64,000 bases of DNA from Cladopsammia gracilis (taxonomy: Eukaryota > Cnidaria > Anthozoa > Scleractinia > Dendrophylliidae). The stretch covers positions 2,051,501 to 2,115,500 of the forward strand of contig JAJGOT010000053.1 of NCBI GenBank assembly GCA_022457155.1, read 5' to 3'. The notes under the pieces were generated by a model. The model was not told the DNA's origin. It saw only the letters and a list, made by a program, of their open reading frames with translations, and searched no databases. Shown here piece after piece: positions 1 to 10,582 of the stretch. Made by a program: the position numbers and the translations under genes. Every line of letters begins with the position of its first letter. Position 1 is the stretch's first letter.

Positions 1-3000
1 AACGCTAACAATTGAATGGGTTGAATGGTTACTGAATGGTTACCTGTTTTCACCTAAGACAGGTAAAACAAGCACGCTCTCAGACACCGCGCGGGATAAA
101 AGACTAGACGAATTGCCAGATTAACTTGTAGAATTATTAGCGCGACGGCAAAATTGTACTTGTAGGTGGGATTTTTGTCAATTACCCCTTTACAATCACT
201 GCTGACAAAAATTATGTTACATGTCGAAATTTTTACACTTTACGCTTTACTTTTCTTATTCACTTAATGTCAACTTCGTGAAAAGATTCAATTGTTTTTC
301 TTGTGCTCTGTGCGATAACACGAGTGCAGGGCACGCGATCACTAATGTCTTCCTTTGTTTTGCTTTTTTTAGCCACCGAATCCTCAGAGCTGGCAAGCTG
401 GGCAAGGAGACGAAGCGGCAGGATCGGGGTCTAACTCTCAATCGTCGTCTCGACCGCCGTCGAACTCTGGGGTCGATGGGCCCACGACACCGGAAGGTGA
501 GGAAATGGCAGAAGCTCTTATTAAAAGCGACATTTCTATCACTTCTTTATTAAATTGTTTCCGTATTCGATGTCTTTTTAATAATGTCTTCAATAATATA
601 TCACTAAAAGGAGAATTTATCGGGGGGTACTGTTTTATCGCGCCTTTATTATGCTAAATGAGTAGCTCTTGCCCATTGTTGTAATCCACGTTGGCAATTA
701 TATAAAGAGTGGGATTGAACAGTGAATTTATTGGTTCAGCCCTACGTCTATTCTTGTGGCCTTTTATTGAGTTGAAAGCTTTATGTCTCTGTTGACACAG
801 CTGCATAAAGGCTTTCTTTCTGTTGGGTAATTAAAAAGAATATCACTTTACGCGTTTTACGACCAGAATAAGGCATATGCAAATTTTGGATCGCTTTCCT
901 CATATGCATACGGTTCCAGTCATTATGTGTCGTTTGCTAGCATAAGAAAGACGTTCTAAACACAGGAAGTTTTCATGCGGTTTCGTGATTTTCTTATCCC
1001 TGTGAATAATAAACAGACAGGCTGCGATAATGAGGCTTCGAAATGAGCCCTAAAAAGTTCGTGGATAGCTTATCGCGTGTTCCACACTAGTGAACGCCTT
1101 CTTTTGATTGCGAGGTGACAAGAATATTTTCTAATACAAACACGACTAATTGTCAAAGAAAAGTTACAATTAGGGGCAAGCGAACAGAATAAAGAAGAAT
1201 TTTTTGCAAAACTTGCTCGCTTTGTGTGATCAAACAAAAGGAAAAAAAATCGTTTGACGAAATTATTTTGACAATAGAGAGACGATAAAATTAACAGCTA
1301 GTAACAGATGTGCCATTTTCGTTTACAAAGTGTCAAACATCAAACCTTTGAAAAGCGAAGACTGAAAAATCATTTCTAATGAAGAAAAGAATATTTGTAA
1401 AAGTGTCTTAGCCTGTCAGAAACAAGGGTTTTCTTGAGAACTTTGGCTTCCCCACTAATCAGCGAATTTTTCGCAAGGAATTGAGCCAAATGTTAATTAA
1501 CCGCAGGGACACATCAGTTATTCGGACAATTTTTTGACAAGAGCTTCTTGTCCTTTAGCGTTCTAAGCTTTCCATGTCAAGATTTCATATAGCTCACTTA
1601 AGTTGGAAAATGTGTGTATTTTAAAAATATTGAAGCCGATAATAGCTTGCCTTTCATTTAAGTGCATGTGTACCATCCCTTTCTGTCATTGTCTCAATAC
1701 TTGACAGTATTTCTTGATTCTTTGATAAATCTGACAAGATAGCCTCTTGCAATTTCCTCCAGTAATTTCCTGAAGTAGTGTCAACCAATAATTCATTATG
1801 CTTTTGTCGTCACTTATATCTACAATCTCCGGGGTTTAGTTTCGGGATTCTAGAAGTGAAAAACAAAGACGAAAGAGCTCTGCCAAATTAGTACGCGCCG
1901 GTTCTTGTAAAGGCCTTCTCGCGTCTACAATCGTTAGCTTTTCATAGCCTTGGAGCTGTCAAGTGGTTTTGGAATTTGTACTTTCTATGCCCTCTCGAAG
2001 ATGCCTCATGGAAAACAGTTTCAAGAGCTTTATTGCTGTCACGAACGAATAACAGGTGAAAGAAGGGCAACATGAATTAGTATGACTTAAGGGCTGTTGT
2101 AAGTATTTAAGTGAGCCTGATGGGTTTTGTCAGCGTCGAAGTGCTGGGAGTGTCAAATTTCAAGCACCTTGCTGTTGTAAATTCTTCTCATGGTGGCGAA
2201 ATTCTAGTCTTTTATCTGGGCAATGCCCCTCTTGAACAAATTAATTAATCTCAAATAACTCGGATTTTAGGGTTGGTCGACCATTCACTGTCTTATCGGC
2301 TTGTTGAAGGTAGTTTAAATCGTGCTCAAGTTTCTCATCTCGGTTTCTGGTGCTTTCAGAGATAGGAAACAAAGTCATAAAACGCGTTGATAGCGTTCGA
2401 TTAACTTAATTGTTTCTTGTCAAAAGATTGAAAGGAAAAAAATCTCCACAAGGCTATCGCTTAGAAAGCCAAAAATTCCCATTTGACACTGCTCATCAAC
2501 AAAGCCAAAGCCCCCCGATTGTAAAGTAGTAGTGAAAATGATCTTTTTAATCCTTAATTGATGCGTGAAAAATATTTCTGCTCTAGTGACAAATGCGTGC
2601 GTGTACGCTAAGAAGGATTTACTTTTTACTGCCATTAATCCTGTGGGCTTAAGCGCCAAACTCATTGCTTCGCAGCGTGAGTCTTGTTCTTGCGTTCGAC
2701 GCGTCTCCGTGCTATTTTTTTCCTGCCTTTAGCTCTATTCAATTCGCAACCAGATGTTTGCTTGTGTTTCGCCTCATTTTCATAAAGATGTCATTTCGAG
2801 AGAATAGGCGTTTGACTTGGAGTATTTAGCATTCTTTCTTGATGTTTACTTAATCCAAGACACTGAGCTAACATTTCCTCCTTTTTCCACCCACTGTTTG
2901 CTTTGTCGCTTCCAAGAGGCATAATGTGGCATGCAATCGAGCGAGAAAAGCGCTTGGGGCCGAGCGGTGCAAGGACTCGTGTTCAGGGTGGGGCCTTTGT

Positions 3001-5367
3001 AAGAAAAAGGATAATATTTTCCTCCACGCTATCTGGCAAAATAAAAGCCGATCCGCCTTCTCCATTGTTTCGCGAGAAGTTTAAGTCAACAGGCCGTAGG
3101 ACAAGGCTCTTATCGATATCATCAATTCGATGGGAACTTGGAGTGGTTTCACTAATATGTGTTTGGAGGAAATGGGTTGTCTTCTCTTGAATGACACCAA
3201 TAACGCTTTTGGGAAAAGCTCTGGGAAAGTGTCAAGTAGGTCTTTGTGATTTTTTTGACAGGAAACTAGAGCAGCAGGTGTTGCTATAAGCCTCTTCCCT
3301 TTGGCAGCAGCCAGAGAGTGTTAACCATCGAGCCTTCACAAGAAAATTAGGCTGTCACAGGGAGCTTAATCCTCCCTGTATGCAAACCTGCCTGTCCACG
3401 CTATTTGAACCTTTCAAGTGTATGAAGGGATAAAAATTGCAAATGTGATCGCCTTAACAACGTGTCGTATTCATTACTGTCTGTTTCAATATTCTCTCAG
3501 TGCGCGCGACGTGTAATAGAATAAGGTCTTGAAGTGGCTCTCGGTAACGACAGTATTTTCTCAGACAACATGGCGTGCCTCTTTATTTCAGACCCTTCGT
3601 TAAACACGTCTGTTGGCTCTGAAGATGGCACGGGCGACAACACGGATGATGAACAGTCAAAGAAGAGCCAAAAGAAAAGAGGGATCTTCCCCAAAGCGGC
3701 CACAAATATAATGAAGGCTTGGCTATTTCAGCATTTAACGGTAAGCAATACCTTGTCTGTCCATACACTATACACATGTCTGTAGAGTTTCGATAGCTTT
3801 CACTGAACTAAACACATTTTAAAGCGATAACAACATTAGTGCAGATGCTACAATTTGTAACAAAATTTACCGCAACTGGCTTGCTCTTGAACGAAATGGT
3901 TGGAAAACTGAGAGGACACTCCATCGACAACCTCGAAAAGAACAAACTGGATTTCTTTTACTTTGAAGAAAGCTCTAAACGATAAGCAAGAGGCTGTCAA
4001 ATTGCTATTCTTAACTTAAGAGACAATTGAACCACAGTAGGCAAATTCTTGAACTCTTCTTTAAATGCTCTTTAATTCTTCAGAGCAGAAAAACTCAAAA
4101 GTGGCTGGTGGAGACATTGATGTTCAAGGCACCAGCTTGCAAGTCCTTATTTCTTGAAACCTGCTTCACGCAGTGTTGCTGCTCGAGAACCGTGGTTCAA
4201 ATTTCGATCGGTAGATTTTTGCGTTACATTTTCCTATTTTTATTCCATTTTATCGCTTCTGTCTTGGAGTCTATATAAAAAGCCATAAGCCTGTACTGTG
4301 TTTCATGTTCTTGTTACTGTAATTCAAACATTTTTCTTTGTTGTCACGGCTTTTAAGTCTTAATTGTTCTCCTTCACAATGGCCTTTTATTGCACGTTGG
4401 AGTGAACGAGTTTTTAATAACTTTGCTTTTAGCACCCGTACCCATCCGAGGAACAGAAACGTTCGTTGGCACAAGAAACCGGACTAACAATTCTTCAAGT
4501 TAATAATTGGTAAGTGAATGTTTTATATTTTCTGCTTGGCATAGAAAGGAACAAAGCGAGCCGATAAATTAACATTTTGTTGTTGAAACGGCAAAGAAAG
4601 TCCACAACGGTTGCTTTAAAATTGGTCTCTTTATCAGATCTTAGCTTCGTCTTCCTTTTAAACTGTTCATTTCTCGAAAGTTTGTCAATACATTTATTGA
4701 TAATTCAAGATATACAAGAGCAGGATGTTGAAACTGTTGCATTAATTTGGCAGGTTCATCAACGCTAGAAGACGTATTGTTCAACCAATGATAGATGCTT
4801 CGAACAGAGCAGGAAAGTCGCCGGTTGTCACGGTTTTCAAGTCAAGACGGCGGAAAAAACTCGCTAGGACAAGGACTTCCTTCACCGGGACCGAGATTCG
4901 GCCCACCTGGAGCACCACCGGGGTATTATCCCGATCAGCACCCGCCTCCACATCCCAACTATCACATGGATGGTGGAGTTCCACAGCCCCCACATTTTGG
5001 ACCGCGAGGGTACATCCAAACAGGTGATCCTTCAGTCAGTGGAGTGGGAACAATCCCTCCAATGTCAGCTATGTCTGCGGGACCGCACTCAATGCACGCT
5101 CAAATGCCTCCGCATGCCTACAGATCACCAATGCCTCCAACTTCAGTCCACCAAGGCCAGCCTATGTACATCCCTGGACACCCACATGCAATGATGATGC
5201 CCCCACCGGGGCATCCGCACGCACATCCCCATCACCCCGGTCACCCGGGACACCCTGGACACCCCGGCGCACAGCTTATACCTTCCACACAAACTTCACC
5301 CACTTTAATTTCGTCTGAAAATGTGTTGACAATGACACAGCCTGTTATGGACATGCACTCGAGTTAA
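1..5367 (+). CDS. MEIS: Meis/homothorax-type TALE homeobox transcription factor, 3' part of gene
   Basis: Coding exons are 373-496, 3592-3740, 4433-4509 and 4754-5367, with GT-AG introns and matching phases (1, 0, 2). In order they encode a Ser/Gly/Pro-rich linker, an acidic stretch ([13 protein letters not shown]), a TALE homeodomain starting KKRGIFPK, the PYP loop that marks the three-residue loop extension, recognition helix WFINARRR with Ile at position 50, and a Pro/His/Gly-rich tail ending VMDMHSS. The homeodomain and the VMD-type C terminus are characteristic of the Meis family, whose members bind DNA with Pbx and Hox partners in the nucleus. The N-terminal Pbx-interacting domain must lie upstream of the window. 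The homeodomain frame and tail frame disagree by one base; one extra A in the A6 run at 4854-4859 explains this. PREP/PKNOX is less likely given the tail. Confidence 0.92.
373..496 (+). CDS. MEIS: Meis exon: linker before the homeodomain
   Basis: The acceptor is a T-rich tract ending in tttag and the donor is GAAG|gtgagg. Read from 373 it encodes [14 protein letters not shown] followed by Ser/Gly/Pro-rich sequence ending PTTPE, typical of the disordered linker of Meis proteins. It leaves phase 1, which the next exon completes. The entering phase rests on this frame being open, since the upstream exon is outside the window. Confidence 0.75.
497..3591 (+). other. Meis intron, no gene seen
   Basis: A 3.1-kb intron between the linker exon and the homeodomain exon. 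I see no convincing exon, RNA gene or tandem repeat. The short open frames here lack domain signatures or splice context. Enhancers are possible, as in long introns of developmental genes, but nothing in the sequence demonstrates one. Confidence 0.6.
3592..3740 (+). CDS. MEIS: Meis exon: acidic stretch and homeodomain helix 1
   Basis: Acceptor ctttatttcag, donor ACG|gtaagc. It encodes the acidic stretch, the basic [12 protein letters not shown] start of the homeodomain and helix 1 ([12 protein letters not shown]). Entry phase 1 and exit phase 0 fit both neighbours. Confidence 0.95.
4433..4509 (+). CDS. MEIS: Meis exon: TALE loop and helices 2-3
   Basis: Acceptor gcttttag, donor TTG|gtaagt. 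It encodes [17 protein letters not shown] and LTILQVNNW, covering the TALE loop (PYP), helix 2 and the start of recognition helix 3. The Trp codon is split by the intron (phase 2). Confidence 0.95.
4754..5367 (+). CDS. MEIS: Meis last exon: end of homeodomain and Pro/His-rich tail, with a frame break
   Basis: Acceptor ttggcag. The first frame reads [20 protein letters not shown] and then [10 protein letters not shown], and runs on to a stop just after 5027. The Pro/His/Gly tail ([39 protein letters not shown], stop at 5365-5367) is in the +1 frame, which is closed upstream by a TAG at 4792-4794. The frames therefore switch between 4795 and about 4860. Dropping one A from the A6 run at 4854-4859 joins them as RRRKNSLGQG. 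A 25-nt GT-AG micro-intron (4817-4841) would also restore frame but is too short to be plausible. Confidence 0.85.
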
Positions 5368-5700
5368 AGTTAAACGAAATATGAACAATGTTGACTGATT
5401 TACCACTGGCTTGTTTTGTTTCGCATCAATAGCGTCGATAGCGCTTAGTGAACTATTTTTAGACACCCAAAAACACAAGAAATATAGAATTATTGATTAT
5501 ATTCCCAGAGAGTTTGTAAAACTTTCGCTTAATGAAGATTTTATAGGAAAAAATTCGATGAATAGATAAGACGTGCTATTATAGAGTTCTATTAACTAAA
5601 ACTGGCCTCCCGTTCGTGTGATGATTGCCTTGCCGCCTTGTACTCTTCCTTTCAAAAAGGAGATTTTAGAGAATAAATGAACTGAGTTTTTGTATGATTT
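5368..5700 (+). other. Meis 3' UTR with poly(A) signal
   Basis: AT-rich sequence follows the stop codon. A canonical AATAAA lies at 5672-5677, about 305 bases downstream, and is a reasonable cleavage signal. The real transcript end cannot be fixed from sequence. Confidence 0.5.
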
Positions 5701-7270
5701 TAAAATAGTTTATTCCCAGAAAGGGGTTAATGTTGATATGATGTACCATATTTGAGTAATAACGACAGTTTCGTAGTATTTTGTTTATATATGTGATGCT
5801 ATTTTGTAAATGCAAATAGATAGACTTTTAAAATTAATCCAGATATATATATGATCATGATTGAAATTATGTATTTGTTAAATTGAAAGAGGAAAGAGAA
5901 ATATAAATGCCTACTCGATGCAATACGAGACTTTGTCTTTTTTGATTTTGGTTGTCTGTGTTTGTAATTCATTAACTTTTCATTTCGCGGATGAAACCCC
6001 AAGGTCAAATGAAAGCTACTGAGCAGTACTTTCCTGTGGTATTTCTTTTAGTTTACAGTCAAGAGGGAGTCTAGGTGTCCTATCTGCTGTTTATTATGTG
6101 GTTAAGGTGTCCTAACTATTGTGAAAATCAGTGAAATCCTGTAAAGTGACCATTCCGGAAAGGTGCCATTCGCGTGGAAGTTGAAGCACTCACAGTTTAA
6201 AATCCCTCAAACCTTGTCTTTTAAAAGTTACATAAATATGAAGAAGCGTTTTTGTTTCACATTGTGGTTTTTTACATTTTTAAATAACAATAACGCCCCC
6301 TTTTCATCAATACTTCCCACAACCCAACCCACTAACCATACAGTTTGTGAAGGAATGAGCGATTGTTCCCCGTCCTTGTTAAGCTAAAAAGAGAAGCCAC
6401 CGAAAAGGAGACTGAACCTGTTTCACTGAAAAATCGCAGAATTCCTTGACTTAGACAAAGACCAGTCAAGAGCTTTTGTATTAATCAGCAGCACGTACGT
6501 TTAGAAAGCTCCAGTTGTTTAGCTTGGCAGGATATTTTCAATTAAGGACCGTTTTACAAGAATGATTAATTTTAATAGTTTGTCGCTGCCAAATATCCTT
6601 TGCGCGGTTAGGAGCAATCATAATGAGAACACCCGAACACTTGAAGCGTTGGGTGGTCACACAAACAGCACGCTAACCTTTGTTAGCGTTTGTACAAGAA
6701 CGCCGTTTTTTATTCGTTACGAACACCCAAAGCGTCCACGGTCCATGGTTTGCAAAATGTTGAAATGAAAGAAAGAGAGCACTGCTTAGTAACTTTCATT
6801 TGAAAGGTCACACTTAAGACTTAATTCCTAGATTCAAACAACGCCGCAGAAAAGCACTTCTCTGACAATAGTTTTCAATCATTTGAATGGATGTCAGTCA
6901 TTCACAGACTCAAAAAGTAATGTCCACCGGCGCATTACATGAACTGGGAAGTGACTCTGGGACAGAACTGGTTAAAAGCCTCAGCGGGAATGTCTGAATA
7001 TTTAAATCACAATGTAATACAGCTGCAAAAAACAACGATTCACCCGAGCCTCTATATGAACTTGAGCACGTGAAACTTCTTGAAGGGAGTGGGGTATTTT
7101 CCTTTAAAAGACATTCCCCTGACAGCAGTGCAAGTAGGGTGCTTATCATTTTTTTAAAGCAATAAACAAGACAGTTCTTTGTCGTTTTTCAATTTATATA
7201 ATGTTGATTCCAAGACCCGGAGGTTTTGGAACAGGTTGGAGTCATTTCAGTCTTATTATTTCCCCCCAGA
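5701..7270. other. Intergenic stretch, nothing recognised
   Basis: AT-rich DNA after the Meis gene. The open frames are short and carry no recognisable domain or splice context. No clear repeat structure was seen. Confidence 0.5.
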
Positions 7271-7960
7271 TTCCAACGAGGAAACGAGCGAGCACAGTAA
7301 GAATCACACCCATAAATGACATGAAGTTTCTCTTGGTATTTGTGATGTGGTTCTACATTTTGAGTCTAGTGATAGAATTCGGACGTTTCCAATAGTATGA
7401 TTTGTTTTTCTCTTTTAACCACGTGAAAATTGATTAATTTTGTTCCTTACATTCGTACTTTTTGGAAGCAAAGGATTGACAGATAATGTGTTTGTGGGCA
7501 GAGATAAGGCAGCGACAGGTGAGCTGATATTTTTAAAGGGAATTCACAGAGGTTCACAACCATTCAAGTAGATCCCTAGAATTTAAACCTGTCTTCTTTG
7601 TTGTTTCATTTTTGAAACGGACACCTTTTAGGTTTCGGGATTCCAACGAGGAAAAGACTAAATGCAATAACAATCACAACCATCAATGACATGGAGTTTC
7701 TCTTAGTGTTTGTAATGTGGTTCTTAATTTTGAGTTTAGTGATCATGATAGAGTCCTCAAGTTTCCAATAGTATGATTTATTTTCTCTTTCAACCACGTG
7801 GAAAATTAAAGACTTATTTACTTATTGTACTTTTTGGAAGTAAAGGATTAATATGTACAGAGAACGTGTTTGTGGGAAGAAATAATGCAGCGACAAATGA
7901 AATGATTTTTGTAGGGGAATTCACAGAGGCTCACAACCACTCAGGTGGAAACCTGGCGTT
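7271..7960. repeat. Tandem duplication, period about 370 bp
   Basis: Two diverged copies lie head to tail, about 7271-7590 and 7640-7960. Shared blocks are ttccaacgagg, tttccaatagtatgattt, aaccacgtg and gaattcacagagg. Small indels separate the copies, so the duplication is not recent. No coding capacity is apparent. Confidence 0.75.
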
Positions 7961-8113
7961 TTAACCCGTCTTCTTTGTTTGTTTCATTTTGGAAACGGAC
8001 ACCCTTTATGCTTCGGTAGCAAATTAAAAACAAAGACAAAAACAAAAGAAAAAAAATTGGTTCATTGACAACCTGTAAGTGAGGTGGCATTTCTGCCAGA
8101 ACGCGACACCGCT

Positions 8114-8455
8114 ATTTAACCCTTCACTCCCAAAATGGCTAAAATCGAAACAACAAAATTCATTTTCGGCAAAGTATCGCGAAACAATTACCACAAAAAT
8201 AAACTACCGGTACTAATTAAGAGGTTTAATTTGAATTTTCATATTTTGGGATTTCATCCACGGACGTAAACACTAGAGCCACCTTGTACGGCATAACAAA
8301 CAGGACCACATGAAAGATAAGCTTTCATTTGATAGAAAATAAAAAGAGGCTCGTTTCTGGGCGTGAAAACCGCCTGGCAACACAAGGGGATATAATTCAG
8401 TAAGGTAACACGAGAATGAAATAAGTTAGGAAGGATCACGTCCTAATTGAGTGAA
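8114..8455. repeat. Dispersed repeat beginning CCCTTCACTCCCA
   Basis: It starts with aacccttcactccc, a motif that recurs in variant form at 12020, 13760, 31047 and 39190 next to related sequence (ggatttcgtccacagactc). This copy is the most divergent. The family was assigned by eye. Confidence 0.4.
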
Positions 8456-9860
8456 CACCACAACAAATGATATTTAACATGTTGAACATTTTATTCCATA
8501 TCTTTGTCATATTTTTTAATATAATGAATTCTTACTATAAATATTTTGATAGATTTGCTCTCTACTCAATTTAACGTCCAAACAGTAATATTATGTGATA
8601 ATAAATGTTCTCAAGTACAAAACCATAACCTGACCGATGTCAATTCTTGATGACATGTAAACGATTGTAAGAACGAGGATAACAATGCAGCCATGCATTG
8701 GAAGAGGTTTCAAATGAAACACAAATGGATCTTTCTACTCTTCTTGTGCCACCAAATGAGACAATTACCCGTTCCGAGTCTTGGATGACGTGCTCGTGTT
8801 TAATTGACAATGCACTCACATGCTTCTAAAAAGTCCTTGCACAACCCTCAGTTAAATAAGAAAAATGCAAGATTCTTTCATCCTTTAACATTTACGAAGA
8901 AGCTTACATGAGCTCAGTTTCTGGGTAAAGAAAAGAATCTAAGCAGCAAGTTGAAGCGTTTGTTACTTAACCTGTTTCTACCGTTGCCATCGACATGTCC
9001 TTTTTTCAAGGCGGAAAGACATCTCACTGGTTACTCAGGAGGAGAAGAAACATTACTTTATCAAATTCACGGCATCTTACCGTCCAGTGCAACATAACAA
9101 TAATGAAAAATTATGCTAAAACACTAGAATAGTGCTATAGTGTTGGAATTTATAAAAATGAAACGCGTGAATTTGTTTTAAATGTGTCTCGTTCAACAGT
9201 CGCGCGTCAACATGTTCAACATTGTTAAATTCAATATTTAGAACTCGTTTGGCCACGCCATTGAATCGTTTAACAATTCTTTTGTGAATAATTATTCAGC
9301 AATGTTGAATGTTGTTAAATTCGTTTACCCTGGCTTTTACGGTAGTTTATTACTCTTAAAACCTCTCTTCCAACTCTCGAAACCTGCAGTTTACCACAGT
9401 GTCCTAATGAGGCGAGCAAGTACATAATTATACACGACACCAAAACCATCTCAGTCTTGTTGACTTGAACGATGTTGACCTTAAAGCTAAGACAATTAAT
9501 AGGCTTTTGCAGAGGGTTCCTTTTTAAAATTAAAGGGGCTGCTAATTAGAAGTTTCAATATACACAGATGAAATAGGATTCTTTGAAAACATACTATGAG
9601 ATAATACAAAAATTCGAGTCTTCAGTGGCGGGTCTTCCTATGTTAAATTGACAATACGTCCAACAAGACAGCAAGCAGTTACAATATTTCTAAATTGAAA
9701 TAAAAATGCAAGAGGCATCGACTATTAAGTGTATCAGTTCTCTTGAAGAGTAAATCAGTTGATAAAAATTTACAGATACAAATATATTTTTTATCTTGAA
9801 ATTTCTTTTCCATCTAATCATGTTTTCTTCCTCCAAAGAATTGCGAAGACCAAAGAAAAC
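8456..9860. other. Intergenic stretch with AACATTGTT-type repeat sequence
   Basis: AT-rich DNA. Around 9190-9330 are several near-palindromic motifs (ttcaacattgttaaattc and its approximate complement) resembling those at 39200-39540, which suggests a degraded interspersed repeat. No gene is seen. Confidence 0.4.
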
Positions 9861-9871
9861 GTCTACTCACT

Positions 9872-10148
9872 GATATAGCAAATCGCGTTCTGAAACAGTT
9901 GTAGCGCTTTTGCCACATTTGCTTTCGTTAAGCGAGTGGTCTTAGTCCGATTGTCTTCTTTTATACCATCCGTTAGTTCGCTAAGCAAATAGAAAATCAT
10001 TGTTTTCCAACCGATGACATCTCTCACTGGCATTCCATCCATGTTGAAAGCAAGGATACACAGAGATTTTGTTTCACTGAGAGGAAAAGCAGGACTTCCA
10101 TGTGTGATCTGAAGATCCTTGTGTTTCATGATAACAAATGACATGATG
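9872..10148 (-). CDS. Candidate orphan coding exon, unknown protein
   Basis: A - strand open frame of about 92 codons (containing ITHGSPAFPLSETKS, DVIGWKTMIFYLLSEL and NVAKALQLFQNAICYI) is bounded by a good donor (TATATCA|gtgagt) and a possible acceptor (gggag|ACGTC). Its composition looks more protein-like than neighbouring frames, with amphipathic runs and no low complexity. I do not recognise the family. With the candidate at 15757-15907 it could form part of one - strand gene (phase 1 to phase 1), but other exons are not evident. It may equally be a relic. Confidence 0.25.
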
Positions 10149-10519
10149 ACGTCTCCCTGTGTTCAATTGGCAATACCTGTACGGGTCGTTTTAGCTGCTT
10201 TTTTACTGAGCAAGAAAAGCAAATCGTCTTCCACTCGTTAGCAGTTACAGTCTACAATGTTGACAAGCATTTTTTAGTTTCTTTGCGAACGCAATGTATA
10301 ATTTTCATCACGGAGAACATTCATTTTGGTGAAAAAATATTTCTGTAAAAGATGCTCTACGCACCAAGTGGAAGCAAGTTAAAATGCTTTTACTGATTCA
10401 TCATCGGCGTTTCTTTTCCAATTCTATAGTATAACAACACGAATAAACCATCACTCACTTAAAAAAAAACACTATCTGGAAGTACGCTTTTCATTCGACT
10501 TCAATCTTCTTGTAAGGTT

Positions 10520-10582
10520 CAACAACAACCGAGGGCTTCGCGATGTTTGGTCACCAAACATCGCGAAGCCCTCGGTTGTTGT
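10520..10582. repeat. Perfect palindrome, 31-bp arms
   Basis: The arm reads aacaacaaccgagggc then ttcgcgatgtttggt. After a single C, its exact reverse complement follows, ending ccctcggttgttgtt. It is isolated, with no flanking transposon ends recognised. It would extrude as a near-loopless hairpin. Confidence 0.9.

Noticed and set aside
4788..5027. A short Meis isoform ending after VHPNR
   Set aside because: This is the homeodomain frame running past the homopolymer into out-of-frame tail sequence. The in-phase Pro/His tail ending VMDMHSS is the better match to the family.
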